Assembly: GCA_016183615.1 (NCBI GenBank)
Contig: JACPEG010000026.1
Coordinates: 82,660 to 146,659, forward strand
From: Betaproteobacteria bacterium
GTDB taxonomy: Bacteria > Pseudomonadota > Gammaproteobacteria > Burkholderiales > UBA6910
Reading direction: 5' to 3'
DNA: 64,000 nucleotides
Below are positions 8,461 through 16,961 of the stretch, piece after piece. Position numbers and translations under genes: made by a program. Below the pieces are notes generated by a model. It did no database searches and had not been told where the DNA came from. It saw nothing but the letters and a program-made list of their open reading frames with translations. The first letter of the stretch is position 1. Each line of letters starts with the position of its first letter.

Positions 8461-9209
8461 AGGCAGGTCAGCGTGGCGGACAGGGCCGCGTGATCGGAGA
8501 TTTTCGACCAGGGATGGCCGTGGTGGACCGAGGCATTGCGCACCCGGAAGCCCCGCACGTAGATCCGGTCGAGGGGAAAGATCGGCAGGCCGGCCGGGTA
8601 GCTGCGGGCCGGCCGCCCCTGGGTGATCTCGAACACCTCGTGCAGCTCCAGCGACTGCACCAGGAAGCGGTTGGCGGAGCCGCGCCAGTCGTTGAAGTCG
8701 CCGGCGATGATGAGGGGCGCGCCGTCCGGGACCAGTTCCCCGATGCGCTCCTTGAGCGCCACCAGCTGCTTCTTGCGGCCGCGGGCGGTGAGTCCCAGGT
8801 GCACGCATACCCCGTGCAGCCGCTCGCCCCAGCCCGGGATCTCCATCTCGCAGTGGAGCAGGCCCCGGTTCTCGAAGCGATGGGCCGAGATGTCCTGGTT
8901 CTCCCACTTGAGGATCGGAAAGCGGCTGAGAATCGCGTTGCCGTGGTGACCTTCGTCGTATACGGCGTTCCGCCCGTAGGCGAAGTCCGTCCACACCGAA
9001 TCGGCCAGGAATTCGTACTGGGGCCGGGGGGGCCAGTCGTCGTAGCGGTTGGCATGCCCCTCGTGGAAGCCCAGCACCTCCTGCAGAAACACCACGTCCG
9101 CCCCCAGCAGCTTCAGCCGGTCGCGCAGCTCGTGGACCATCATGCGCCGGTTGAAATGGGAGAACCCCTTGTGGATGTTGTAGGTGGCGATGCGCAGGGT
9201 GCGCGTCAT
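8457..9209 (-). CDS. Endonuclease/exonuclease/phosphatase family protein
   Basis: A 250-residue EEP-superfamily protein. It carries the N-terminal Asn motif RIATYNIHKGF, the metal-binding Glu in VVFLQEV, the GDFNDWRGS motif with catalytic Asp/Asn, and the terminal SDHAAL His. These are the metal-dependent phosphodiesterase residues of the DNase I-like fold. There is no signal peptide. It overlaps both neighbours by ATGA junctions (8457-8460 and 9206-9209). An EEP protein next to a ClsB-type synthase recurs in proteobacteria and suggests a phospholipid or phosphodiester role rather than DNA repair. Substrate is unknown. Confidence 0.85.
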   Translation of the reverse strand: MTRTLRIATYNIHKGFSHFNRRMMVHELRDRLKLLGADVVFLQEVLGFHEGHANRYDDWPPRPQYEFLADSVWTDFAYGRNAVYDEGHHGNAILSRFPILKWENQDISAHRFENRGLLHCEMEIPGWGERLHGVCVHLGLTARGRKKQLVALKERIGELVPDGAPLIIAGDFNDWRGSANRFLVQSLELHEVFEITQGRPARSYPAGLPIFPLDRIYVRGFRVRNASVHHGHPWSKISDHAALSATLTCL

Positions 9210-9658
9210 GCGGGTGTCTTTCCCGGTTCTGTTTTTCTGGCGGCGGCGCGCTTCAGCATCTCCCGCGCCACGCCCTCCAGCTGGTTTTTCACGTTGCGGC
9301 GAATGATGTGGGGCCCGATCAGGGGCGGCACCCAGAAGCCCGGCGTCAGCTCCGCGTCGTAGCTCACCCGGGTTCCGGCGCCGGCCTTTTCGACGCGCCA
9401 TTCCCCGCGCATGGCTTTCATGTTCCCCCGCACCAGGATGAAGCGCAGCCGGTCATGGGGCCGCTCCTCGACCCGCAATACCACCTCGACGGGGAAGCGG
9501 AACACCAGGAAACCGGCCTCTCCTTTCTGCTCCAGCAGCAGCGGCTCGCCCGGGGCACTCGCGATTCGGCTCGCGCTCAGGCCGGGCACAAACTCCGCGA
9601 GACGGTTGTAATCGGTAAGCACGTCCCAGGCAAGGCGCGGGTCCACCGGTACCAGCAA
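9206..9658 (-). CDS. SRPBCC (START-like) cyclase/dehydrase-type protein
   Basis: About 150 residues with the SRPBCC lipid-binding fold signature: AWDVLTDYNRLAEFVPGL near the N terminus, EQKGEAGFLVFRFPVEV in the middle and a C-terminal amphipathic helix. The frame opens after a stop about 30 bases upstream and no ATG is available; a TTG at 9658 is the likeliest start, so the true N terminus is uncertain. It is a clear paralogue of the exported SRPBCC protein at 11308-11886 but lacks a signal peptide. It sits directly upstream of the EEP phosphatase with an ATGA overlap. No specific ligand can be named. Confidence 0.75.
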   Translation of the reverse strand: MLVPVDPRLAWDVLTDYNRLAEFVPGLSASRIASAPGEPLLLEQKGEAGFLVFRFPVEVVLRVEERPHDRLRFILVRGNMKAMRGEWRVEKAGAGTRVSYDAELTPGFWVPPLIGPHIIRRNVKNQLEGVAREMLKRAAARKTEPGKTPA

Positions 9659-9731
9659 CTGCGCGTGAATCGGGATGTTCCCCTGTCAAATGGGCCGGCC
9701 TGCGCCCGTGTCCCTGCGCGCCGCTTCGCCC

Positions 9732-11267
9732 TTACTCGAAATAGCGCTCCAGCAGGTCTGCGTCGTCGAAATGCCTGCGGCCCACGAACGCGGTGGCGTG
9801 GGTCCCCCATTGCCGCATCGCCCCCGGCTCCGGCACGCCCATCGGCCAGAACAGGTAGCGCTCCCGCCGTTCGCTGCCGGCGACGATGCCGTCCGGCCCG
9901 AACAGGCTGCGGCGGCGGTCCTCTCCCAGCGGCAGCGACCGCAGCTCGTCGTCGTCCGCGATTCGATAAGCCGCGGCCCCGGGATCCCCGTCCTGGGCCA
10001 CGCGCAGGCGCTCCAGGTAATGACTGCGGCTCGCAATGCGAAGCACGACCCGCTCGCCGGCCGCCAGATCCGGCGCCCGTTGCGGCACGAAAGCCGCCTC
10101 ATCCAGCGAATCCGGCAGCGGACGCAGCCTCGCGCGGGCCGTCGGGAAGAACAAATGATAGCACCCGCAATTATGCATCGCATCGTATACCCAGGGCCGG
10201 CCGCGCTCGTCCAGCGTGACCCGCCAGGTGATGCCGTCCAGCTGCCCGCACAACAGATCGGCCTCCGAATCGCAGGTCCGCGCCGGGAACCAGAACGAGT
10301 AGACGATCTGGGGCAAGACCGCGCCGCCATGGACGGTGTGCGCCAGGCGCGCGTACACCACGGGCCGCGACACGTCGACCCCGGGCGCCCCATTTGCGTC
10401 CCACACCGGGGCGCCGATCAGATCGTCTCCGGAGGCGACATCGATCTCGAGCAGCGGCGCGAAGGTGGCTACCAGGTCTTTCCAGGTTTCTTCATCGAAC
10501 GCTGCGATTCCCAGGGGATTGCCGCGCCCGCGCCGGATCGCCTCGCCCACCCGATCCGCCGACAACCTCGCTCCCGGCGGCGGAGCAAAACGCACCACCC
10601 GCCCGTTCACCGCACGCGATTCGAGGTCGGCGTCGAATGCCACCTGGGTACTCCGCTGCCAGCCGCGCACCCCGGCCGAAAACGGGATGCGCGTCACCCA
10701 GTACAGTCCCAGCACGCGCTTCCAGGTGTGATAGGCATCCGGCACGCGCGCCGCCGCCCGCAGCCTCTCGCGCCCCTCCTCACGGGCGAGGTCCGCTGCG
10801 CGCAGCCGGACGCCGCAGGCGCCGATGGCCGCGGCAAGCTCCCGATTCCCGGCGAGATCGGCAGGAAGCGATGTCTCGGGCGCGTTGATGGGCGCCAGCG
10901 GCAGGTTTTTCAGTTCGACGCTTCGCCCCGCGTCGTCGAGCCGCTGGAGCAAATCCACCCAGCGCTCGAACGCCTCTCCGCCCGCTTCCGGCGCCAAGGC
11001 CTGCAGCAGCCGATTCACCCGCAGATAGGGGAAGCCGGGCACCGGCGCGGCCTCCGCGTCCCGCACCCCCGCCGCAGCCACCGCGTCATCGAGATCGGCA
11101 AACAGCCGGGCGCAGCGTCCCGCATCGGCGTCGGCCGGGCCTTCCAGATGGGTGTGCCAGGGGTCGGGGCGGCCGGGTCCCGCGCTCGCGCACGCCACGA
11201 GCGTCAACGCCAGGAAACCGATCAGTGGAAATCGCCAGCGCGGGAAGGCCGGCTCTGCGCCGCTCAT
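9732..11267 (-). CDS. Unrecognised lipoprotein
   Basis: A 511-residue protein I do not recognise. It starts with an N-terminal hydrophobic segment and lipobox (LTLVACAS, Cys at about 26), so it should be lipid-anchored in the envelope. The mature part is acidic to neutral with no transmembrane segments. It has conserved-looking aromatic patches (YSFWFPAR, HNCGCYHLFFP) and a Cys pair in the latter. Its C-terminal third ends DDADLLERYFE. The ATG at 11267 gives an ideal lipoprotein signal; the longer open frame upstream lacks coding character. It stands between two SRPBCC paralogues on the same strand (gap 40 bases upstream), which suggests an envelope lipid-related function, but that is only context. 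Confidence 0.75.
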   Translation of the reverse strand: MSGAEPAFPRWRFPLIGFLALTLVACASAGPGRPDPWHTHLEGPADADAGRCARLFADLDDAVAAAGVRDAEAAPVPGFPYLRVNRLLQALAPEAGGEAFERWVDLLQRLDDAGRSVELKNLPLAPINAPETSLPADLAGNRELAAAIGACGVRLRAADLAREEGRERLRAAARVPDAYHTWKRVLGLYWVTRIPFSAGVRGWQRSTQVAFDADLESRAVNGRVVRFAPPPGARLSADRVGEAIRRGRGNPLGIAAFDEETWKDLVATFAPLLEIDVASGDDLIGAPVWDANGAPGVDVSRPVVYARLAHTVHGGAVLPQIVYSFWFPARTCDSEADLLCGQLDGITWRVTLDERGRPWVYDAMHNCGCYHLFFPTARARLRPLPDSLDEAAFVPQRAPDLAAGERVVLRIASRSHYLERLRVAQDGDPGAAAYRIADDDELRSLPLGEDRRRSLFGPDGIVAGSERRERYLFWPMGVPEPGAMRQWGTHATAFVGRRHFDDADLLERYFE

Positions 11268-11307
11268 TGCGACGGCCCCTCCCCGGTCCGGATGGCTTGC
11301 GCCGCGG

Positions 11308-11886
11308 CTATTGTTGCCGTGAGCCATCGCGGCTGGCCGAAGCGTCCACCGGCGTTGCACGGCGCAGGATTTCCCGCACCATGGCGGCAAACTGCGTCCG
11401 CGCGACATTGCGGATCGCCGCGGTCTCGATGAATGCCGGGACCGCGAAATCGGGAACCATGCGGCCGGTGTAGACCAGTCTCACGCCCCCCGGAATCGCC
11501 CGCAGCTCGTAGCTGCCCTCCATCTCGCGCATGCTGCCGCCGGTGGCGCGCGAGTTCACCCGCTCGAACGGCCGCTCCTCCACCGCCAGCCGCACTTCCA
11601 GGGGAAAACGGAAGAACAGGAATCCAGCCTCGCCCTTCTGCTCCAGCACCACGTTGTGGCCATTGCGCTCGACCACGCGGCTCGATCGCAGGCTGGGGAT
11701 GAACTCGGCAAGGTGATCGTAATCGGTGAGCACGTCCCAGGCGTTGCGGGTCCCGGTTGGAAGATCGGCGGCGGCAATGATGTGCACACCGTCGCCGGCG
11801 CGATTCGCCTCGAACGTGAAATCCTGGGCTCGGGAGGTCCCGAAACCCGCGCACAGCGCAAGGACCATCAGGATGCGAAGCGCCAA
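11308..11886 (-). CDS. Exported SRPBCC-domain protein
   Basis: A 192-residue SRPBCC protein read from a TTG at 11886 that has a well-placed GGAAAGG ribosome-binding site. This start gives a signal peptide (MALRILMVLALCAGFG, cleavage likely after TSRA). The domain repeats the paralogue at 9206-9658: AWDVLTDYDHLAEFIPSL and EQKGEAGFLFFRFPLEV. The long frame that continues upstream into nadA is not coding in this phase. Together with the lipoprotein next to it this suggests a periplasmic or outer-membrane lipid or hydrophobic-ligand handling set, which is inference. The first ATG at 11868 is the alternative start and would shorten the signal peptide. Confidence 0.72.
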   Translation of the reverse strand: MALRILMVLALCAGFGTSRAQDFTFEANRAGDGVHIIAAADLPTGTRNAWDVLTDYDHLAEFIPSLRSSRVVERNGHNVVLEQKGEAGFLFFRFPLEVRLAVEERPFERVNSRATGGSMREMEGSYELRAIPGGVRLVYTGRMVPDFAVPAFIETAAIRNVARTQFAAMVREILRRATPVDASASRDGSRQQ

Positions 11887-11972
11887 AACCGAGCCTTTCC
11901 GGCAAGCCGTCACCCGCCCGAAACGCACGGTTCCGGCTTGGCGCCGGGACGATCCGTGCCGCGGGTCCGGCG

Positions 11973-13082
11973 CTAGTCCACCGGCTGCGACGCGTCGAGC
12001 ATGCGCTGCAGCGCAATCTTCGCCAGCCCGGCCTCGTGGGGCGGTACCTTGATCTGGTTGACCACATTGCCCCCAGCCAGGTTCTCCAGGGTCCAGGCCA
12101 GGTGCTGGGGGTCGATGCGGGCCATGGTGGAGCACATGCACACCGTGGGCGCCATGAACTGCACGATCTTGCCATCGGGCTTGAATTCCTCGGCGATGCG
12201 GTTCACCAGGTTGAGCTCGGTACCCACCAGCCAGCGGGTGCCGGGCTTCGCTTCGCGGATGGTCCTGATGATGTATTCGGTGGAGCCCACGAAATCCGAG
12301 TTGCCGCACACTTCGAAGTTGCACTCGGGGTGGGAAATCACCAGTCCGTCCGGGTGCTGGGTGCGCCAGCGCAGGACGTGGGAAACCTGGAACATCTGGT
12401 GCACCGAACAGTGGCCCTTCCAGAGCAGGATCCTGGCCTTGCGGATGGTTTCCGGCGCAAGCCCCCCGAGGGGCTCGTCCGGATCCCACACCGGCATGTC
12501 CTCCAGGGGAATACCCATCTTGTGGCCGCTCCAACGGCCCAGGTGCTGATCCGGAAAGAACAGCACCTTCTCCCGCTGCCCGAAGGACCACTCGAGAATC
12601 TTCGTCGCGTTGCTGGAGGTGCAGACGATGCCGCCGTGCTCGCCGCAGAACGCCTTCAGGTCGGCAGCGGAATTGATATAGGTGACGGGCGTGATGGCCT
12701 GATCGGGATCCAGCACCTCGGATAGCTCGCGCCAGGCCCGCTCCACCTTGGAGAGATTCGCCATATCGGCCATTGAGCAGCCGGCGTTCAGGTCCGGGAG
12801 GATCGAAACCTGGTCGGGCTTGGACAGGATGTCCGCCACTTCGGCCATGAAATGCACCCCGCAGAACACGATGTATTCCGCATCGGTCCGGGCCGCGAGG
12901 CGCGACAGCTTGAGCGAATCCCCGGTGAGGTCGGCGTGCCGGTAGACGTCGGCCCGCTGATAATGGTGGCACAGGATCACCGCCCGCCTGCCGAGGGCGG
13001 CGCGGGCGGCGGCGACGCGCTCCTGGCAGGCATCGTCCTGGAGCCTGGCGAAACGGTCGAAAGCGACGGCGGCGACTTGCAT
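11973..13082 (-). CDS. nadA: Quinolinate synthase A
   Basis: A 369-residue protein matching NadA throughout. It condenses iminoaspartate with dihydroxyacetone phosphate to quinolinate in de novo NAD synthesis. Visible markers are the substrate-binding ILCHHYQRADVYRHAD, VFCGVHFMAEVADIL and SHPECNFEVC. Cys residues for the 4Fe-4S cluster are available in NAGCSMAD, ECNFEVCGNSD and VCMCSTMARI. Length is normal for the longer NadA form. Start ATG at 13082. nadB and nadC are not in the window. It lies in the same-strand series with nudB and the SRPBCC genes, but the roughly 200-base repeat-bearing gap upstream suggests its own promoter. Confidence 0.96.
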   Translation of the reverse strand: MQVAAVAFDRFARLQDDACQERVAAARAALGRRAVILCHHYQRADVYRHADLTGDSLKLSRLAARTDAEYIVFCGVHFMAEVADILSKPDQVSILPDLNAGCSMADMANLSKVERAWRELSEVLDPDQAITPVTYINSAADLKAFCGEHGGIVCTSSNATKILEWSFGQREKVLFFPDQHLGRWSGHKMGIPLEDMPVWDPDEPLGGLAPETIRKARILLWKGHCSVHQMFQVSHVLRWRTQHPDGLVISHPECNFEVCGNSDFVGSTEYIIRTIREAKPGTRWLVGTELNLVNRIAEEFKPDGKIVQFMAPTVCMCSTMARIDPQHLAWTLENLAGGNVVNQIKVPPHEAGLAKIALQRMLDASQPVD

Positions 13083-13192
13083 GAGGCGAATCCTGGCAAA
13101 CCGGGAAAGTTAACTTACCACATTAAGACAAGAATTCCAGCCTGGCGTTGCGACGCCGCATCATGAAAAACCGCGCCAGCCCGAAAACGAGT

Positions 13193-13286
13193 GCGTAGGT
13201 TGGGCCTCGCTTGCGAAGCCCCACGATCGCGAAGCCCGACCCGGAGCGCGTTGGGCTTCGGCCGAAAGCCGAAGCCCAGCCTACGC
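13193..13286. repeat. GCGTAGGTTGGGC-type palindromic repeat at the nudB 3' end
   Basis: The element opens GCGTAGGTTGGGC and closes GCCCAGCCTACGC, with internal GAAGCCC/GGGCTTC inverted segments that would form a long hairpin. It reaches 6 bases into nudB, and the TAG stop codon of nudB (13281-13283) is part of the repeat. A second member lies at 41040-41129. Confidence 0.8.
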
Positions 13287-13724
13287 GAGTTCGGGCAGCT
13301 TGCGGATCGCCGCCGCGTTGCTCCAGGAAAACACCTTCTCCGCAGCCTCCTGCCACGGAAACCAGGCGTATTCCAGATGCTCCTTGGGCTCCAGCCTCAC
13401 CGGCAGCTGCGCGGGCACCAGCAGTCCGAACACGTGCTCGGTGTTGCGGGTGACACCCGGCGAATAGCGCCGGCGCCATTCCTTGAAAATCTCGTACTCA
13501 TTGACGATGTTCCAGTCGCAGAGCGGAAGGCTCGAGGCATCGAGGCCCGTCTCTTCCCACACTTCCCGCACCGCGGTCTGCTCCAGGGTTTCGCCCTCAT
13601 GCTGGCTACCGGTGACCGACTGCCAGGCGCCCGGACGATCCGCGCGCTCCAGCAGCAGCACCTGGAGATCGGCGGTGTAGATCACCACCAGCACCGAGAC
13701 CGGGATCTTGTAGGATTTCACCAC
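13281..13724 (-). CDS. nudB: Dihydroneopterin triphosphate diphosphatase, Nudix family
   Basis: A 147-residue Nudix hydrolase whose Nudix box reads GSQHEGETLEQTAVREVWEE followed by TGL, the full consensus with the catalytic RE..EE residues. The N-terminal KIPVSVLVVIYT and DRPGAWQSVTGS segments are characteristic of NudB, which removes pyrophosphate from dihydroneopterin triphosphate in folate synthesis. It follows aspS on the same strand, an arrangement seen in many beta- and gammaproteobacteria. Its final codon and TAG stop lie inside a palindromic repeat, so the C terminus may have been trimmed slightly or replaced by insertion. A 163-base repeat-like spacer separates it from aspS. Confidence 0.88.
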   Translation of the reverse strand: MVKSYKIPVSVLVVIYTADLQVLLLERADRPGAWQSVTGSQHEGETLEQTAVREVWEETGLDASSLPLCDWNIVNEYEIFKEWRRRYSPGVTRNTEHVFGLLVPAQLPVRLEPKEHLEYAWFPWQEAAEKVFSWSNAAAIRKLPELA

Positions 13725-13887
13725 GGAGGCACAGAGACACGGAGAAATTCAACGGCTTTAACGCAAAGGGAAAAAGAAAGAATCGCAAAGGACGCAAAGG
13801 AACAATCCGAATTCCTTTGCGCTCTTTGCGCTGTTTGCGTCTTTGCGTTGAATGAGTTTTCCCTTCGCTGTGTTTCTTTGGCGGATC
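13725..13887. repeat. Imperfect inverted repeat rich in CTTTGCG / CGCAAAG
   Basis: The spacer between nudB and aspS opens with the CACGGAGGCACAGAGACACG motif. It then has several copies of GCAAAGG on one side (ATCGCAAAGGACGCAAAGG) and TTTGCG on the other (CTTTGCGCTCTTTGCGC), so the strand can fold back on itself. No coding frame is credible. It looks like a dispersed palindromic element. Confidence 0.6.
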
Positions 13888-15669
13888 TTAAGCCTTCGCG
13901 GTTTCCGCCTGCCGCAGCCGGATGTGCAGTTCGCGAAGCTGCTTCTCGTCGACGCCGGAGGGCGCGTGGGTGAGCAGGCACTGGGCGCGCTGGGTCTTGG
14001 GGAAGGCGATCACGTCGCGAATGGACTCGGCCCCGGCCATGAGGGTCACCAGCCGGTCCAGCCCGAAGGCGATGCCGCCGTGGGGCGGCGCGCCGTACTG
14101 CAGGGCGTCCAGCAGGAAGCCGAATTTCTCCCTCGCTTCCTCAGGGCCGATATTGAGCGCCCGGAACACTTTCGACTGCACTTCCTGCCGGTGAATCCGC
14201 ACCGAGCCGCCGCCGATCTCCCAGCCGTTCAGTACCATGTCGTAGGCCCTGGACAGCGCCTTTCCGGGATCGGTTTCCAGGTAATCCTCGTGGCCGTGGG
14301 CGGGAGAAGTGAAGGGGTGATGCAGCGCCACCCAGCGCCCCTCTTCGGCGTCCCACTCGAACATGGGGAAGTCCACCACCCACAGGGGCTTCCAGCCCTT
14401 CTCGGCAAAGCCCCTCTCGTGCCCCACCTTGGCCCGCAGCGCGCCCAGGGACTCGCTCACCACCTTCTCCTCGTCGGCGCCGAAGAAGATGAGATCGCCG
14501 TCCTTCGCGCCGCTGCGGGAAAGGATTTCCCTGACGATGGGTTCGGGGAGAAACTTGAGAATGGGGGACTGCAGCCCCTCAACCCCCTTGGCGATCTCGT
14601 TCACCTTGATGTAGGCGAGGCCCCTGGCGCCGTAGATGGCCACGAACGTCGTGTAGTCGTCGATTTCCTTGCGGGTGAGACTGCCGCCGCCCGGCACCCG
14701 CAGCGCGGCAACCCGCCCGCCCCGCATCTCGGCCGCGCCCCGGAACACCTTGAATTCCACGCTCTTCATGAGGTCGGTGAGCTCGGTGAGGGTGAGCGGC
14801 ACCCGCAGGTCCGGCTTGTCGGAGCCGTATTTGCTCATGGCCTCGGCAAACGACAGCCGGGGAAACGGGTTCGGCAGCTCCACGCCCAGCGCCTCCTTGA
14901 ACAGGTGCCGGATCATTTCCTCCATGAGCGCCGTGATTTCCTTCTCGGTGAGAAAGGAGGTTTCGATATCGATCTGGGTGAATTCCGGCTGGCGGTCGGC
15001 CCTGAGGTCCTCGTCGCGGAAGCACCTGGTGATCTGGTAGTAGCGGTCGAAGCCGGCGATCATCAGGAGCTGCTTGAACAGCTGGGGCGACTGGGGCAGC
15101 GCGAAGAACTGCCCGGGATTGACCCGCGACGGCACCAGGTAGTCGCGGGCCCCTTCCGGGGTGGATTTGGTCAGCATCGGCGTTTCCACGTCGATGAAGC
15201 CGTGGCGGTCCAGGAAGTTGCGCACCGTCATGGCGGCCTTGTACCGGAGCCGCATGTTTTTCTGCATCTCGGGGCGGCGCAGATCGAGATAGCGGTACTC
15301 CAGCCGAACCATCTCGCTCAGGGCGTCTTCATCCATCTGAAACGGCGGCGTGAGCGAGGGGTTGAGAATCTCGATGACCTTGGCCAGGAGTTCCACGTCG
15401 CCGCTCACCAGATTGGGATTCACGGTGCCCTCCGGGCGATGGCGCACCAGGCCCGAGACCCGGATCACGAATTCATTGCGCAGCTTCTCGGCGACCTTGA
15501 AGGTTTCCGGACTGTCCGGGTCGCACACCACCTGCACCAGGCCCTCGCGGTCCCGCAGGTCGATGAAGATCACGCCGCCGTGGTCGCGGCGGCGGTGCAC
15601 CCAGCCGCAGATCTCCACGGTCTGGTCCAGGTGTTTCCGGCTGATGAGGCCGCAGTAATCGCTGCGCAT
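13888..15669 (-). CDS. aspS: Aspartyl-tRNA synthetase
   Basis: A 593-residue class II synthetase. It has an N-terminal OB-fold anticodon domain ([20 protein letters not shown]), motif 2 around [20 protein letters not shown], the bacterial GAD insertion domain in the middle, and motif 3 in [15 protein letters not shown] near the C terminus. It charges tRNA-Asp, possibly also tRNA-Asn in organisms with GatCAB; the discriminating status is not resolvable by eye. The ATG at 15669 gives the family start MRSDYCG and normal length. The open frame continues 35 codons upstream without family similarity. It is third in the fmdB-DUF502-aspS-nudB series. Confidence 0.97.
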   Translation of the reverse strand: MRSDYCGLISRKHLDQTVEICGWVHRRRDHGGVIFIDLRDREGLVQVVCDPDSPETFKVAEKLRNEFVIRVSGLVRHRPEGTVNPNLVSGDVELLAKVIEILNPSLTPPFQMDEDALSEMVRLEYRYLDLRRPEMQKNMRLRYKAAMTVRNFLDRHGFIDVETPMLTKSTPEGARDYLVPSRVNPGQFFALPQSPQLFKQLLMIAGFDRYYQITRCFRDEDLRADRQPEFTQIDIETSFLTEKEITALMEEMIRHLFKEALGVELPNPFPRLSFAEAMSKYGSDKPDLRVPLTLTELTDLMKSVEFKVFRGAAEMRGGRVAALRVPGGGSLTRKEIDDYTTFVAIYGARGLAYIKVNEIAKGVEGLQSPILKFLPEPIVREILSRSGAKDGDLIFFGADEEKVVSESLGALRAKVGHERGFAEKGWKPLWVVDFPMFEWDAEEGRWVALHHPFTSPAHGHEDYLETDPGKALSRAYDMVLNGWEIGGGSVRIHRQEVQSKVFRALNIGPEEAREKFGFLLDALQYGAPPHGGIAFGLDRLVTLMAGAESIRDVIAFPKTQRAQCLLTHAPSGVDEKQLRELHIRLRQAETAKA

Positions 15670-15748
15670 TTTCTTGAACGGAAGGATAAGGGGATTGGAA
15701 ACTTCGGTGATCGTAAGGCGCGGACTCTCCCGGTGCAAAGCCGGTACT

Positions 15749-16432
15749 TCAGGGGTTCCGCCTTCGGTCCTCATTGCCCTCGCGGTGGTCCTCCTCCGGG
15801 TCGCGGGCGATGTCCAGCACGTGCCGGCGGTCGTCCGGGCCGCGGCGCCGCTCCGGCACCATCGCGCCCATTGAAACGATGTACTTCAGCGCCTGGTCCA
15901 CCCGCATGTCAACCTCGATCACTTCGTCCTTCTTCACGAAGAAATAAAAGCCGTTGACCGGGCTTGGGGTGGTGGGAATGAACACGGCCACATATTCTCC
16001 CTCGATGCCGCCGGCCACCTCCGGCGGCATCGTGGTCTGAAACGCCAGCGACCACGCCTCGGGATGCGGGTAGCGCACCAGCAGCACCTTGCGGAACGCG
16101 TCTCCCTTGCTGGAAAACAGCATGTCGGAGACCTGCTTGACGCTGGAGTAGATGGATTTGACGACGGGAATGCGGGCGAGAACGCCCTCCCACATGCGGA
16201 GGAGGCGCTGACCGAGGATGTTGGTGGCAAAAACTCCGGTGCCGAGCACCACCAGCAGCAGCACGATGGCCCCGAGTCCTGGAATGCGAAAGCCCAGCCA
16301 GTGCTCGGGCCGGGCGTTTTCCGGGAGGAGCAGGAGGGATTGATCCAGGGTGCTCACCAGAAAATGGAGCACCCACAAGGTAATCCCCAGGGGCACCCAG
16401 ATCAGGAGCCCCGTGATGAAATACTTCTTCAC
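15749..16432 (-). CDS. DUF502 membrane protein
   Basis: A 227-residue DUF502-family protein with two N-terminal transmembrane helices (about 3-25 and 50-72). A soluble domain follows with the family motif [18 protein letters not shown], then [20 protein letters not shown] and a charged C-terminal tail. Function is unknown in the family. It overlaps the FmdB-like gene by 4 bases (ATGA) and precedes aspS by 79 bases. This fmdB-DUF502-aspS order is conserved in betaproteobacteria, so it belongs to the aspS operon. The long charged tail (RRRGPDDRR and onward) may be disordered. Confidence 0.87.
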   Translation of the reverse strand: MKKYFITGLLIWVPLGITLWVLHFLVSTLDQSLLLLPENARPEHWLGFRIPGLGAIVLLLVVLGTGVFATNILGQRLLRMWEGVLARIPVVKSIYSSVKQVSDMLFSSKGDAFRKVLLVRYPHPEAWSLAFQTTMPPEVAGGIEGEYVAVFIPTTPSPVNGFYFFVKKDEVIEVDMRVDQALKYIVSMGAMVPERRRGPDDRRHVLDIARDPEEDHREGNEDRRRNP

Positions 16433-16695
16433 CCCTGGCCGGCCGCGCAGGCGCAGTTGCCGCCGCAGCCGGCGGGCTTGGCTTCCTCTTTCGCCTTTTC
16501 CTGGGGCTTGCCACTGCCCTTGAAGTCGGTGGCGTACCAGCCGGACCCCTTGAGCTGGAAGCCGGCGGCGGAGATCAGCTTGGTGAAGGTTTCCTTATGG
16601 CACTCCGGGCAATCCTTGAACGGAGCGTCGGAGACTTTCTGCAAATATTCCTTTTCGAAGCCGCAGGAAGAGCAACGGTACTCGTAAATGGGCAT
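16429..16695 (-). CDS. FmdB-family zinc-ribbon protein
   Basis: An 88-residue protein beginning MPIYEYRCSSCGFEKEYLQK with a second knuckle CPECH, the CxxC...CxxC zinc ribbon of the FmdB/putative regulatory protein family. The C-terminal half is low in complexity (GSGKPQEKAKEEAKP) and ends with an extra Cys-rich patch (GCGGNCACA). The ATG at 16695 gives the family start; an in-frame start 7 codons earlier is unlikely. It is first in the fmdB-DUF502-aspS operon, with a promoter about 28 bases upstream. A role in regulation is suggested by the family name but unproven. Confidence 0.9.
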   Translation of the reverse strand: MPIYEYRCSSCGFEKEYLQKVSDAPFKDCPECHKETFTKLISAAGFQLKGSGWYATDFKGSGKPQEKAKEEAKPAGCGGNCACAAGQG

Positions 16696-16722
16696 TTTTT
16701 GCCTCCCGATCCTCAAAAATCA

Positions 16723-16752
16723 ATTATACCTTAGCCGCTTACCGCTTGTGAC
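16723..16752 (-). promoter_or_regulatory. Sigma-70 promoter of the fmdB-DUF502-aspS operon
   Basis: On the minus strand GTCACA (16747-16752) and a perfect TATAAT (16723-16728) are 18 bases apart. Transcription would start about 20 bases before the fmdB ATG, just before its GGGAGG ribosome-binding site. Confidence 0.7.
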
Positions 16753-16858
16753 GGCCTATTTGGGGGCAAATTCACCGAAATCCAAGGGTACTGGTGCCTG
16801 GGTTCGGTCGCCCCCCGTCGCCGGGACCGTACGCCATCCCAAAAAAAGCGCTAGTTAT

Positions 16859-16872
16859 TTGATCCAAATCAA
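16859..16872 (+). promoter_or_regulatory. Perfect FNR/ANR box upstream of the phaC-PTA-ackA operon
   Basis: The sequence TTGATCCAAATCAA is an exact match to the FNR/ANR/DNR consensus TTGAT-N4-ATCAA. It lies about 35 bases ahead of a TATAAT hexamer and 90 bases before the PHA synthase start. A similar distance separates it from the divergent fmdB promoter, but the encoded functions (PHA synthesis, phosphotransacetylase, acetate kinase) make the plus-strand operon the likely target. Confidence 0.8.
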
Positions 16873-16906
16873 ATATTGCAACGCAGCAAGGCTCGGCATG
16901 GGAGCG

Positions 16907-16912
16907 TATAAT
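16907..16912 (+). promoter_or_regulatory. -10 element of the phaC-PTA-ackA operon
   Basis: A perfect TATAAT hexamer with no convincing -35 at normal spacing (TTGCAA is too far upstream). This is typical of an activator-dependent promoter and agrees with the FNR/ANR box ahead of it. The leader to the ATG at 16962 would be about 43 bases. Confidence 0.6.
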
Positions 16913-16961
16913 GATTTCCTGATTCCCGCCACCCGGCCGGGGACCCCCGACCCATGACCCC

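Noticed and set aside
13725..13887. Possible CRISPR or iteron array (repeated GCAAAG)
   Set aside because: Units are few, irregular in spacing and inverted; no cas or rep gene nearby.
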